Below, in pieces: positions 55,569 to 64,000 of a stretch of 64,000 bases of DNA. The position numbers and the translations under genes were made by a program. The notes under the pieces are model-generated. The model had not been told where the DNA came from, searched no databases, and saw only the letters and a program-made list of their open reading frames with translations. The stretch spans positions 140,605 through 204,604 of the forward strand of contig NZ_VLKZ01000005.1 in the NCBI RefSeq assembly GCF_007830185.1. The letters are read 5' to 3'. Origin of the DNA: Halalkalibacter nanhaiisediminis. Its GTDB lineage: Bacteria; Bacillota; Bacilli; Bacillales; Bacillaceae_D. Positions within the stretch are counted from its first letter, which is position 1. Each line of letters opens with the position of its first letter.

Positions 55569-57140
55569 TTATGCACGTGGGAGGAGGAATTGAAGCCTTT
55601 TTCCGATAACAGGTACACGGATTAATTCCTCTCGTTTCACAAGTCCAAGCAGGAGCATAAATATAGAATAGAATATCGTCGTGATGCTAATAGCTAGTAA
55701 GGTCTTTACAAGTAAGGATAGAGAACCAAAAGAAATTCCTGTCAGTATATAGCCAATTCCAGTAGATGTCATTATTAAAATGATTGCTTTCATCAGCATT
55801 TTTGCGTCAATTGTAAAGCTAATTGTTTTAGCAACAGATGCAAAGTGGAGCAAAGTCACTAGAACAAAGCCAATGACAACAGCGAGGGCAGCTCCCATAA
55901 TGCCGAGTTCAGGCCTTGTTGCAAGAACGAAAATCGCTGCTATCTTAATAACCGCACCAAAAAGGCTATTCATCATCGCAGCTTTTGCTAAGTTTAAGGC
56001 TTGCAAGGTTGCTTGAAGCGGTCCTTGAAAATACAAGAAAATGCTAAAAGGGGCCATTAATTTAACATACGTTGCAACGGTCGGAGCGTCATACATTAAT
56101 TCCATAATCGGTTCAGCGAAAATATAGAGAACGACAACAGCTATGCCGCCAGATAATAAGGCGAGTCTTAATGCTTGGTTTAAGCGAAAATGAACCGTTT
56201 TGAAATGCTTTCTGGCTGCTGCTTCACTAATGGCTGGGACGAGTGAGACGGAAAGAGAGTACGTAATAAATGTCGGAAGCAATAAAAGAGGGATGACAAA
56301 GCCTGCGAGCTCTCCGTATTGTCTTGTAGCCATTACGGTTGCCACCCCTGCAAGAGCTAAACTTTGGGCAACGACAATCGGTTCAAAGAAAAGAGAAAGG
56401 GAGCCAATTAGCCTGCTTCCTGTTGTCGGTAGGGCGATTGCCATTAAATCTTTAAATGTGTGCTTGCCCTGTTTGACATAAGAAAAAAAACCACGACGAA
56501 CCTGAAAACGTTTATTCATTTTAAACATGAAAATCATATAGACAAGCGAAGCCAATTCACCAATGACAACAGAGATCATCGCTCCAGCAGCTGCATACTC
56601 GACACCCATTGGTAAAAAAGCGCTAGTCATAACGGCAACGAGCGTAATACGTACCACCTGTTCAATGACTTGAGAATAAGCGGTAGGTTTCATATTTTGT
56701 TTTCCTTGAAAATATCCACGCATCACAGATGAGAGAGCAACAATCGGTACAATTGGTGCAATCGCAATCAACGGGAAGTAAGCTCTTGCATCCGTTAATA
56801 GAGTTTGGGCAATAAATGGGGCGAATACAACCATTGCTATCGTAAAAATGATACTCAATGAGCCAGTAACAGCAAGCGAGACAACAAGAATTCGTTTTAT
56901 TTTTGTACGGTCATTTGTAGCCTCAGCTTCTGCTACTAATTTGGAGATGGCCACAGGTAGACCAAGTTGTGTGAGAGTGATAACAAGAAGAAGGGTCGGC
57001 ACAGCCATCATGTAAAGCCCAACACCTTCTGCTCCCATAATTTTCGCAACGACAATTCGATTTACGAAACCGAGAAGTTTTGTGATGAGACCAGCGATTA
57101 TTAAAATAAGCGTTCCTCTTAGAAACGTTTGCTTCGTCAT
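55569..57140 (-). CDS. spoVB: Stage V sporulation protein B (MOP-superfamily flippase)
   Basis: A 523-residue membrane protein with about 14 helices, of the MurJ/Wzx-like polysaccharide exporter superfamily. SpoVB is needed for spore cortex synthesis and is thought to flip lipid-linked precursors. The N-terminus TFLRGTLILIIAGLITKLLGFVNRI and VGLYMMAVP are characteristic. ATG 57140 is chosen over GTG 57158, though the ribosome site is weak. Confidence 0.93.
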   Translation of the reverse strand: MTKQTFLRGTLILIIAGLITKLLGFVNRIVVAKIMGAEGVGLYMMAVPTLLLVITLTQLGLPVAISKLVAEAEATNDRTKIKRILVVSLAVTGSLSIIFTIAMVVFAPFIAQTLLTDARAYFPLIAIAPIVPIVALSSVMRGYFQGKQNMKPTAYSQVIEQVVRITLVAVMTSAFLPMGVEYAAAGAMISVVIGELASLVYMIFMFKMNKRFQVRRGFFSYVKQGKHTFKDLMAIALPTTGSRLIGSLSLFFEPIVVAQSLALAGVATVMATRQYGELAGFVIPLLLLPTFITYSLSVSLVPAISEAAARKHFKTVHFRLNQALRLALLSGGIAVVVLYIFAEPIMELMYDAPTVATYVKLMAPFSIFLYFQGPLQATLQALNLAKAAMMNSLFGAVIKIAAIFVLATRPELGIMGAALAVVIGFVLVTLLHFASVAKTISFTIDAKMLMKAIILIMTSTGIGYILTGISFGSLSLLVKTLLAISITTIFYSIFMLLLGLVKREELIRVPVIGKRLQFLLPRA

Positions 57141-57186
57141 GGACAACCCTACTTTCACAAAAAATGATGGATATTTTCTGCTATTA

Positions 57187-57217
57187 TTTATATGCTTAGT
57201 AATGGGTCAAGCATGAC
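57187..57217 (-). promoter_or_regulatory. Candidate sigma-E promoter of spoVB
   Basis: On the minus strand, GTCATGCT (57217-57210) is followed after 15 bases by CATATAAA (57194-57187). This is close to the sigma-E pattern. spoVB is a mother-cell gene in B. subtilis. Confidence 0.5.
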
Positions 57218-57256
57218 AAGTAGTTAAAGAGACGCATATTGAGAGGGAGCTTCGAT

Positions 57257-57745
57257 TTGACTGATAATCTTAGCGATTTTCTTGTAGAATCATTTCAATT
57301 CTTACCGCCAGAATTAATTGTGATCTTACTTTCTGCTATGCCAATACTCGAACTTCGCGGTGGGATTCCTGTCGGGATTCTGACATTTGGAATGGAACCA
57401 ATCGTTGCAATGATGTACGCTTTGATCGGTAACATACTACCGAATTTACCGATTATGTTATTTTTCAGACCAATTAGTAAATGGATGTTACAGTTCAGCT
57501 TTTATAGGCAGTTTTATGATTGGCTGTATGATCGCACAATGAAAAAAAGTGGACAGATTGAAAAATTTGGCGCGCTAGGATTGGTTTTGTTTACGGCTGT
57601 CCCCTTACCAACTACTGGAGCCTATTCTGCTTGTTTAGCAGCTATTTTATTTTTTATCCCTATTAAGTTTGCTTTTTTCTCTATTTCGGTTGGGGTTGTG
57701 ATAGCAGGGGGAGCACTTACGCTTATGACATATTTTTTAACATAA
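57257..57745 (+). CDS. COG2426-type small multidrug export family protein
   Basis: A 162-residue membrane protein with about four helices. The segment LLSAMPILELRGGIPVGI and the later FTAVPLPTTGAYSACLAAI are the paired motifs of the Sm_multidrug_ex family, which resembles DedA proteins. Transport activity is not proven for the family. TTG 57257 has GAGGGAG 7 bases upstream, so a TTG start is inferred; another TTG at 57239 has no such site. Confidence 0.8.
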   Translation: MTDNLSDFLVESFQFLPPELIVILLSAMPILELRGGIPVGILTFGMEPIVAMMYALIGNILPNLPIMLFFRPISKWMLQFSFYRQFYDWLYDRTMKKSGQIEKFGALGLVLFTAVPLPTTGAYSACLAAILFFIPIKFAFFSISVGVVIAGGALTLMTYFLT

Positions 57746-57759
57746 AGGAGTGTTTTCAT

Positions 57760-58035
57760 ATGAAAGAAAAGCAACAATTTGAAGTTTGGAGACAAGATCT
57801 TGAGCCAGCAATCCTTAGCAAAGTTGATGAATTTCACTTTCTCGGTTATGACCGTGCAACAGCTGAAGAGGTGTGGGAATGTGTCGTGTATCAATTACGT
57901 AAGGAAAAAGGATTTATACATTTGCACGCTTTTGTGAATCGCATATTAACGTTAAAGCCGCAAACATACATGACATGGCTAACAATCAACTCCTATAAAA
58001 ATCCTGAAGATTGGTTTGGAGAATATGAGTCATAA
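57760..58035 (+). CDS. comN: Post-transcriptional regulator ComN
   Basis: A 91-residue protein matching ComN (YrzD), which controls comE mRNA in B. subtilis and interacts with DivIVA. Recognised from LYDRATAEEVWECVVYQL-like features (here GYDRATAEEVWECVVYQLRK) and the C-terminal TYMTWLTINSYKNPEDWF. The ribosome site is AAAGGAGTG. It lies between the COG2426 gene and secD, its usual place. Confidence 0.9.
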   Translation: MKEKQQFEVWRQDLEPAILSKVDEFHFLGYDRATAEEVWECVVYQLRKEKGFIHLHAFVNRILTLKPQTYMTWLTINSYKNPEDWFGEYES

Positions 58036-58068
58036 GTATAGCGAAATATTGAAATGTTTGATAGAAAA

Positions 58069-58097
58069 TTGACTGGTTTTTCCTAGAAAGCTATAAT
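58069..58097 (+). promoter_or_regulatory. Sigma-A promoter of secDF
   Basis: TTGACT (58069-58074), a 17-base spacer and TATAAT (58092-58097), 76 bases before secD. Confidence 0.85.
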
Positions 58098-58172
58098 GGG
58101 ACTATTGTGTATCGTCCTAAAAGCAGATAGGTAAGCACAGTGTTTGTATGAAGAAGGAGGCAGGAAAGGAAT

Positions 58173-59477
58173 ATGGTTAAAAAAGGGCGGATAGTCGCTT
58201 TTTTTCTTATTGTAGCAGTTCTTGCAGTGTTGATCAGCCAAACTGTAATGGGGATTACAAAAGGAATTAGTCTAGGACTCGATCTCCAAGGTGGATTTGA
58301 AATATTGTATGAAGTAGAACCATCTAATGAGGGAGACGTTATTAATGATGAAACACTAAGTGCAACGGTTGCTGCGCTTAACCAGCGTGTCAACGTTTTA
58401 GGGGTTTCTGAACCAAATATTAGAATCGAAGGTGAGAACCGAATTCGTGTTCAATTAGCAGGTGTCACGGATCAGCAAACGGCTATTGAGCTTCTCTCCA
58501 CTGAGGCAAATTTAACGATTCGAGATGTTCATGATCAAGTGCTCGTTGAAGGAAGCGATTTACGTCAAAATGGGGCAAGTTCATCAATAAATCCTGATAA
58601 CAATGAGCCTATTGTGACACTGACTTTAAATGATGCAACTCAAATGGAGCAAATTTCAAGGGATATGCTTGCAAGACCTCCAGCTGAAAACTTGCTTGTT
58701 ATCTGGCTTGATTTTGAAGAAGGTGTAGATTCTTATGCAAATGAAGCTGCAAAAGAAGACCCTAAGTTCTTATCGGCTGCAGTTGTGCGTCAAGTGATTC
58801 CTTCTAACACAGCAACGATTAGCGGGAGCTTTACGCTTGAAGAAACTCAATTTCTTGCTGAAGTCTTAAACGCTGGATCTCTTCCTGTTGATCTTAAACA
58901 AGTTTCTTCTAATTCAGTTGGTGCTTCACTTGGTGAGCAAGCAATGGAACAAACAATTTTCGCAGGATTTATTGGGATCGCATTAATTTTTGCCTATATG
59001 CTATTCTATTACCGTTTCATGGGCATGATTGCAGTTATTACTTTAACGACGTATATCTATCTTGTTTTACTTGTGTTTAATTGGATGAATGCTGTGTTGA
59101 CTTTACCTGGTATTGCGGCATTAATACTTGGTGTCGGAATGGCAGTCGATGCAAATATTCTTACGTACGAACGGATCAAAGAGGAAATTCGTTCGGGCAA
59201 ATCGATTATGTCTGCGTTTAAAGCGGGGAACCGTCGTTCGCTCGCAACAATATTCGATGCAAATATTACGACGATCATTGCGGCTGTTGTTTTATTCTCA
59301 TTTGGTACAAGCTCTGTCCAAGGGTTTGCCGTTATGTTAATCGTCAGTATCTTAATGAGCTTTATAACAGCTGTATATGGTACAAGGGTATTACTTGGCT
59401 TATGGGTGAACAGTCGTGCCCTTAATAAGAAGCCTCGTTTGTTTGGTGTAAAGGAAGGTGAAATTAATGAACTTTGA
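58173..59477 (+). CDS. secD: Protein translocase subunit SecD
   Basis: A 434-residue RND-family Sec subunit. The N-terminal helix is at about 8-28; the P1-type periplasmic-side domain is LGLDLQGGFEILYEVEP to about residue 240. Five C-terminal helices include the motif GVGMAVDANILTYERIKEE. It uses ion flow to help release exported proteins. B. subtilis has SecD and SecF fused in one protein; here SecD stops and SecF is separate, overlapping by 11 bases. Confidence 0.95.
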   Translation: MVKKGRIVAFFLIVAVLAVLISQTVMGITKGISLGLDLQGGFEILYEVEPSNEGDVINDETLSATVAALNQRVNVLGVSEPNIRIEGENRIRVQLAGVTDQQTAIELLSTEANLTIRDVHDQVLVEGSDLRQNGASSSINPDNNEPIVTLTLNDATQMEQISRDMLARPPAENLLVIWLDFEEGVDSYANEAAKEDPKFLSAAVVRQVIPSNTATISGSFTLEETQFLAEVLNAGSLPVDLKQVSSNSVGASLGEQAMEQTIFAGFIGIALIFAYMLFYYRFMGMIAVITLTTYIYLVLLVFNWMNAVLTLPGIAALILGVGMAVDANILTYERIKEEIRSGKSIMSAFKAGNRRSLATIFDANITTIIAAVVLFSFGTSSVQGFAVMLIVSILMSFITAVYGTRVLLGLWVNSRALNKKPRLFGVKEGEINEL

Positions 59478-60408
59478 TTTCCATGACCGAGATATTGATT
59501 TCGTCAAACATCGAAATAAATTTTTTGTACTTTCATCAGCTTTTACATTGATTGGTGTCATTTTATTGCTGACTTTAGGATTGAATCTTGGTATTGATTT
59601 CGAAAGCGGTTCACGTGTAGAAGTGGTAGCACCTGATACAGTTACAGCTGACGAAATAAGAGAAGAGTTTGCACAAATCGGTGAAGGGTATGTACCAGAT
59701 GACATCACGCTCGGTGGCGATAACAATGAAAGAGCTAGTGTTGGGTTTATTGGTGTATTAGGTCCTGAAGAGATTGCAGAAATTCAGGCTTACTATAATG
59801 AGAAGTATGGTTCTGAACCAAATGTAAGTACTGTTTCACCAACAGTTGGACAAGAACTAGCTCGAAATGCGTTATTTGCTATCTTGTTTGCGTCACTTGG
59901 AATTGTCATTTATGTAGCCGTTCGGTTTGAGCTTACGTACGGAGTAGCTGCAATTGTCGCTTTACTGCACGATGCTTTTTTCATCATTGTCGTGTTTAGT
60001 TTGCTACAAATGGAAGTGAATGTTCCGTTTATTGCTGCAGTGTTAACGATTGTTGGTTATTCAATTAATGATACGATTGTTACCTTTGACCGTATTCGAG
60101 AGAACTTGAAGCTGTCAAAACGAGTAAAGAGCTTTGATGATTTAGCGGAAATTGTAAATAAAAGCCTTGTTCAAACGTTATCTCGTTCAATTAACACCGT
60201 TTTAACGGTTGTTTTTGCAGCGGCCGCTATTTTCGTATTTGGTGGGGATGCAATTCGTTCGTTTGCCTTCGCTCTCCTAATTGGTCTAGTTGCTGGAACA
60301 TATTCATCGATGTTTCTTGCTGCTCAGTTATGGTTAGTTTGGAAAGCTAAGCAGTTAAAGAAAAAAAAATTTCAGCCTCAGCAACCTGAAGGGGAACCAA
60401 CTGCATAA
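59467..60408 (+). CDS. secF: Protein translocase subunit SecF
   Basis: A 313-residue partner of SecD with six helices. LNLGIDFESGSRVEV near the N-terminus and TIVGYSINDTIVTFDRIREN with SRSINTVLTV are SecF hallmarks. The ribosome site AAGGAAGGTGA and the ATG lie inside the end of secD, so translation is probably coupled. It is followed by a terminator. Confidence 0.95.
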   Translation: MNFDFHDRDIDFVKHRNKFFVLSSAFTLIGVILLLTLGLNLGIDFESGSRVEVVAPDTVTADEIREEFAQIGEGYVPDDITLGGDNNERASVGFIGVLGPEEIAEIQAYYNEKYGSEPNVSTVSPTVGQELARNALFAILFASLGIVIYVAVRFELTYGVAAIVALLHDAFFIIVVFSLLQMEVNVPFIAAVLTIVGYSINDTIVTFDRIRENLKLSKRVKSFDDLAEIVNKSLVQTLSRSINTVLTVVFAAAAIFVFGGDAIRSFAFALLIGLVAGTYSSMFLAAQLWLVWKAKQLKKKKFQPQQPEGEPTA

Positions 60409-60414
60409 TGGATG

Positions 60415-60446
60415 AAGACCATAGGGAAGAGCCTATGGTCTTTTAA
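60415..60446 (+). terminator. Terminator of secDF
   Basis: AAGACCATAGG (60415-60425) pairs with CCTATGGTCTT (60432-60442), followed by TT. Confidence 0.8.
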
Positions 60447-60584
60447 ATGTCGAACCTGTTTTTGGTTGTTTCAATTATTGCTTGACGTACGTATTGCAAG
60501 TCCTATTTAAAAACATGAATGGTGATTTTAAAAATGATAACATAAAGTTAGCGTTCATGAATTGTACATAAAGTGGGTGATGTT

Positions 60585-61505
60585 GTGTCTGAAGTAGATA
60601 TACGCTATCGTAAAGTGCGCTTTGCAGCATGGGTTGGGATCATCGGTAATATCATTTTAGCGATTATAAAAGCGATTGTTGGTGTGATGGCAAATAGTCG
60701 TGCATTAATTGCAGATGCACTTCACTCTGCTTCAGATGTTGTTGGCTCTGTAGTGGTGTTGATTGGAGTACGTGCAGCGAAATTGCCTCCTGACCGTGAT
60801 CATCCTTATGGGCACGGAAAAGCAGAATCGGTCGCTGCCATTATTGTCGCTGTATTACTTTTATTTGTTGGCTTTGAAATTGCGCTCAATGCAGGAAGGT
60901 CTTTCTTTGAACCAGTCGTGGTTCCGAAGATTATTGCCATTTATGCTGTTGTTTTTTCTATTGTTGTAAAGGAATTAATGTTTCGTTATAAGTATCATTT
61001 GGGTAAAAAATATAAGAGTGATGCTATTATGACAGATGCATGGCATCATCGTTCAGATGTCTTCTCCTCTGTTGCCGTTTTGATCGGAATTGGTACAGCT
61101 ATAATAGGAGGTCACCTAAATATTAGTTGGCTTGTTTATGCTGATTCACTTGCTAGTTTTTTTGTGGCATTGCTCATTGTAAAGATGGCTTGGAGCCTTG
61201 GGAAACAGTCAATTCATAATGCGCTTGATCATGTCATGCATGAAGAAGATACGGTTAAGATGAAAAAGACGGCAGCTCGTGTTGATGGCGTCCTCCATAT
61301 TGATGAGTTCTTTGCTCGTGAACATGGGCATTATGTCATCATCGATATTAAAGTAGCTGTTGATCCACAAATCACTGTGGAAGAAGGTCATGCTATTGGT
61401 AAGATGGTGAAAGAACATCTTCTGATGGAAGAGCATGTGCAAGATGTGCTCGTTCATATAAATCCTTATAAGAAGAAAAAGAATGAAGGGGAGGGAGATC
61501 GATGA
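60585..61505 (+). CDS. Cation diffusion facilitator family transporter
   Basis: A 306-residue CDF exporter with six helices and a cytoplasmic ferredoxin-like domain. Metal-site residues appear as the HxxxD pairs DALHSASD (helix 2) and DAWHHRSD (helix 5), a pattern of Mn/Fe/Zn-type CDF proteins. The C-terminal domain contains HIDEFFAREHGHYVIIDI. GTG 60585 fits the ribosome site GGGTGAT; GTG 60573 is an alternative. lapA overlaps its end. Confidence 0.88.
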   Translation: MSEVDIRYRKVRFAAWVGIIGNIILAIIKAIVGVMANSRALIADALHSASDVVGSVVVLIGVRAAKLPPDRDHPYGHGKAESVAAIIVAVLLLFVGFEIALNAGRSFFEPVVVPKIIAIYAVVFSIVVKELMFRYKYHLGKKYKSDAIMTDAWHHRSDVFSSVAVLIGIGTAIIGGHLNISWLVYADSLASFFVALLIVKMAWSLGKQSIHNALDHVMHEEDTVKMKKTAARVDGVLHIDEFFAREHGHYVIIDIKVAVDPQITVEEGHAIGKMVKEHLLMEEHVQDVLVHINPYKKKKNEGEGDR

Positions 61506-61864
61506 AGGGACAATGGGGTCTTATACTCGGTTTGCTCGCAGCGATCATCATTGCTATTTTTGCTGTTATTAATGTAGATGGAGTGAGAGTGAATTATTTA
61601 TTTGGGACTGCTGAGTGGCCTTTAATTCTTGTTATACTTGGCTCTGTTTTAATGGGAGCTGTGATTGCAGGGGCATTAGGAACGGTCCGAATTTATCAGT
61701 TGAGAAGTGAATTGAAGCGTTTAAAGTCAACTAATGGTTTAGCAGAAAATCAGAAACAAGATCAAAGTGAAAATGATTTAAACAAAGCAGCAAATAGCTC
61801 TTCAATTACGAAAGAAGTGCCTAGTTCTGTTTCTTCTATTGAGAAGACTCATAAGGAAAATTGA
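61502..61864 (+). CDS. lapA: LapA-domain membrane protein (YrvD-like)
   Basis: A 120-residue protein with two helices (about 5-24 and 38-62), the LapA/DUF1049 pattern (IFAVINVDGVRVNYLFGTAEWPLILVILGSVLMGAVIAG), and a polar Ser/Gln/Asn-rich tail. LapA-family proteins are linked to lipopolysaccharide or envelope assembly in other bacteria; the role in Bacillus is unclear. Its ATG overlaps the CDF stop codon. It lies just before recJ, as yrvD does. Confidence 0.85.
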   Translation: MKGQWGLILGLLAAIIIAIFAVINVDGVRVNYLFGTAEWPLILVILGSVLMGAVIAGALGTVRIYQLRSELKRLKSTNGLAENQKQDQSENDLNKAANSSSITKEVPSSVSSIEKTHKEN

Positions 61865-61879
61865 CCAAACGATTGAACA

Positions 61880-61908
61880 TTGTCACCCCTTGAATGCTCC
61901 TGTATAAT
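61880..61908 (+). promoter_or_regulatory. Sigma-A promoter of recJ
   Basis: TTGTCA (61880-61885), a 17-base spacer and TATAAT (61903-61908), 25 bases before the recJ start. Confidence 0.85.
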
Positions 61909-61931
61909 AGGAAGGTCAAGGGGTGTTTTTT
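61887..61931 (+). terminator. Terminator-like hairpin overlapping the recJ promoter
   Basis: CCCCTTGA (61887-61894) and TCAAGGGG (61915-61922) form an 8-bp stem with an inner CCT/AGG pairing. TGTTTTTTT follows, directly before the recJ ATG. It could end the CDF-lapA transcript. Confidence 0.6.
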
Positions 61932-61932
61932 T

Positions 61933-64000
61933 ATGTTAAAACCTAAGGCTAGATGGAAGATAAAAGAACAAGCATCAAGTCAGATCGATGAGCTTGTAAG
62001 TGAACTAAAGATAGCACCGCTCGTTGCTAAGCTTCTATTAAATAGAGGCTTTGATACAGTAGAGACGGCGAAACGTTTTTTATATAAAGAAGAAATGGTC
62101 TATCATGATCCTTTCTTGCTTGATGATATGGAGCGTGCTGTTACGAGAATACGTGCGGCAATTGAACAAGAAGAGAAGATTCTCATTTTTGGAGATTATG
62201 ATGCAGATGGAGTGAGTAGCACGGCTCTCATGTTCCATGCTTTGCAATCGTTAGGAGCTAAGGTTGATTATTACATTCCAAATCGATTCACAGAAGGATA
62301 TGGTCCTAATGAGCCAGCAATTAGGCACGCAAAAGAAGAAGGGTATCAATTAATTGTCACTGTAGATACAGGTATTGCCGCTGTTCATGTCGCAGAGGTC
62401 GCTAAAGAGATTGGTCTTGATTTTATCATTACCGACCATCATGAAGCTCCGCCAGTTTTGCCAGATGCCTATGCGATCATTAATCCGAAAAAGCCAGGCT
62501 GTCCTTATCCTTTTAAGGGATTAGCAGGTGTTGGTGTTGCGCTGAAGGTTGCTCATGCATTGCTAGGAAGAGTACCTTATGAATGGCTTGATATTGCGGT
62601 TATTGGAACGGTTGCTGATTTAGTTCCGTTGATTGATGAAAATCGTTTACTTGTCATGGACGGCCTACATGCTCTTCAATCAACAGATAAACCAGGTTTA
62701 GTGGCTCTGAAGAATAAATGCGGACTGCAGTCACAAGTCATTCAAGCCGATCATGTTGGCTTTGGAATCGGTCCAAGAATCAATGCTGCAGGTCGACTTG
62801 ATTCTGCAGATCCAGCTGTTGAACTGATCTTATCTACTAATAGAGAGCAAGCAGAACAGTTAGCCGAGGAAATCGATGCGCTCAATAAAGAAAGACAAGC
62901 GATTGTAAATGAGATTACGGAAGCAGCCGTAGCTGTTGTTGAAACGCATTTTCCTCCTAGTGAAAATGACGTCCTTGTGATCGCTGGAGAAAGTTGGAAT
63001 GCAGGGGTTATTGGAATTGTTGCGTCCCGTCTTGTCGAGCGTTTCTATCGTCCGACGATTGTGTTAAGTATTGACAGTGAAAAAGGGCTTGCAAAAGGAT
63101 CGGCACGAAGCATTGAAGGCTTTGACATGTTTGCTGAGCTATCAAAAAGTCGAGACATCTTACCACATTTTGGCGGGCATCCAATGGCGGCAGGACTAAC
63201 AATGAATGCTGATGATGTTGCAACATTACGGACGAGACTTTGTGAGCAAGCAAAAGATGTGTTGTCTCCTGAAGATTTTAAGCCAGTGACATCAATTGAC
63301 TTAGTGGCAAGTATCGGTGAAATTTCTGTTGCGGTCATTCGCCAACTAGAGCAGCTTGCTCCGTTTGGCGTCCGAAATCCTACACCTAAGGTATTGCTGC
63401 AAGACGTACATTTGGAGCAAATGCGGAAAATTGGAAGCGACGCAAATCATTTAAAAGTTGCTTTTGCCCAAAATAGTGCAACTCTAGACGGTATTGGTTT
63501 TCATCTTGGCTACTTGCATGATGAAATGACATCACAAGCGCAAGTATCTGCCGTTGGAACGCTCTCTATCAATGAGTGGAATGGTCATGTGAAGCCACAG
63601 ATGATGATTGAAGATGTAGCTGTTTCAGAATGGCAATTGTTTGATTGGAGAAGTATTCAAAAGACTCGTTTACTTGAACGATTAGAGAGTATTCCAATGG
63701 AAGAACGACTCCTTGTTGCATTTCGAAAAGAAACACAGGCAACGTTGGGATTAGAAGGATTACAAATTCATGTTCAAGATGAACAAGCTGGTGAACCACT
63801 TCAAATTGCTAAGCGCTACCTTGTTTTGCTAGATGTTCCATATGAGCGTGAACAGTTAAAGCAATTGTTTGAAAATCAAGGAGAGCCGAGCAGAATTTAC
63901 ACCATTTTTCATCAAGAGAACGATTCTTTTTTCACGACAAATCCGAATCGTGAACAGTTTAAATGGTTTTATGCCTTTTTATTAAAACGCAAGTCATTTG
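61933..64000 (+). CDS. recJ: Single-stranded-DNA exonuclease RecJ (3' end outside the window)
   Basis: RecJ is a 5'-3' single-strand exonuclease for recombination and repair. About 689 codons are open from ATG 61933 to the window end with no stop; full RecJ of Bacillus is near 780 residues. The DHH-family motifs are GDYDADGV (87-94), VDTG, and TDHHE (DHH at 168-170). The DHHA1 domain follows (GGHPMAAG). AAGGGGTG upstream may act as ribosome site, although it also forms part of the hairpin before the gene. Confidence 0.95.
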   Translation, partial: MLKPKARWKIKEQASSQIDELVSELKIAPLVAKLLLNRGFDTVETAKRFLYKEEMVYHDPFLLDDMERAVTRIRAAIEQEEKILIFGDYDADGVSSTALMFHALQSLGAKVDYYIPNRFTEGYGPNEPAIRHAKEEGYQLIVTVDTGIAAVHVAEVAKEIGLDFIITDHHEAPPVLPDAYAIINPKKPGCPYPFKGLAGVGVALKVAHALLGRVPYEWLDIAVIGTVADLVPLIDENRLLVMDGLHALQSTDKPGLVALKNKCGLQSQVIQADHVGFGIGPRINAAGRLDSADPAVELILSTNREQAEQLAEEIDALNKERQAIVNEITEAAVAVVETHFPPSENDVLVIAGESWNAGVIGIVASRLVERFYRPTIVLSIDSEKGLAKGSARSIEGFDMFAELSKSRDILPHFGGHPMAAGLTMNADDVATLRTRLCEQAKDVLSPEDFKPVTSIDLVASIGEISVAVIRQLEQLAPFGVRNPTPKVLLQDVHLEQMRKIGSDANHLKVAFAQNSATLDGIGFHLGYLHDEMTSQAQVSAVGTLSINEWNGHVKPQMMIEDVAVSEWQLFDWRSIQKTRLLERLESIPMEERLLVAFRKETQATLGLEGLQIHVQDEQAGEPLQIAKRYLVLLDVPYEREQLKQLFENQGEPSRIYTIFHQENDSFFTTNPNREQFKWFYAFLLKRKSF

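Overview
The window is chromosomal DNA of a low-GC, endospore-forming Bacillaceae bacterium (Bacillus sensu lato). The evidence is the spore genes (spo0B, spoVB, safA, coxA-like, bofC, yhaL-like, YjcZ-type peptides), AGGAGG-type ribosome binding sites, and gene clusters whose order matches Bacillus. No rRNA, tRNA, CRISPR array, prophage or transposase was seen. Nearly everything is core chromosome; the few accessory-looking parts lie at about 27.5-37.4 kb and in small intergenic repeats.

Layout. 1-14.5 kb holds the end of an MFS transporter, then yhaM, yhaL, prsA, two tandem YjcZ peptides, hpr (scoC), yhaH, serC, hit, an acyl-CoA ligase, a PCYCGC lipoprotein, ecsABC and ccdA. 14.8-19.4 kb is a complete cell-envelope stress operon, liaI-liaH-liaG-liaF-liaS-liaR. 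19.5-27.3 kb holds hmoB, pbpF, a YkuI-like EAL protein and the haem genes hemE-hemH-hemY. 27.6-32.3 kb is a sigma-54 unit: an enhancer-binding regulator, a near-perfect -24/-12 promoter, an iron-type alcohol dehydrogenase and a CoA-acylating aldehyde dehydrogenase. 32.3-37.4 kb has an M50-like membrane protein, an SsuBCA-type ABC importer and a chemoreceptor. 37.6-46.3 kb holds spo0B-obg, pheB-pheA and the divergent NAD cluster niaR-nifS / nadB-nadC-nadA. 46.5-64 kb holds safA, coxA-like, bofC, ruvAB, a DUF2905 gene, queA-tgt-yajC, yrzE, yrbG, spoVB, a COG2426 exporter, comN, separate secD and secF, a CDF transporter, lapA and the start of recJ.

How the genes work together. PrsA, SecD/SecF/YajC and EcsAB serve protein export and its control; Lia and PbpF serve the envelope. 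HemEHY, HmoB and CcdA concern haem and cytochrome biogenesis. The nad genes form a self-regulated de novo NAD pathway, with a clear inverted repeat lying over both divergent promoters.

No plainly new large system was found. The items most worth a second look are: the sigma-54 alcohol/aldehyde module with enhancer-like palindromes; two unrelated-looking membrane proteins in which the HExxH metalloprotease motif reads HQAxH; a short hairpin repeat with compensatory base changes present twice; a second dispersed repeat family with full and deleted copies; an operator-like palindrome in the spacer of the ABC importer promoter; and a terminator-like hairpin that contains the recJ promoter.
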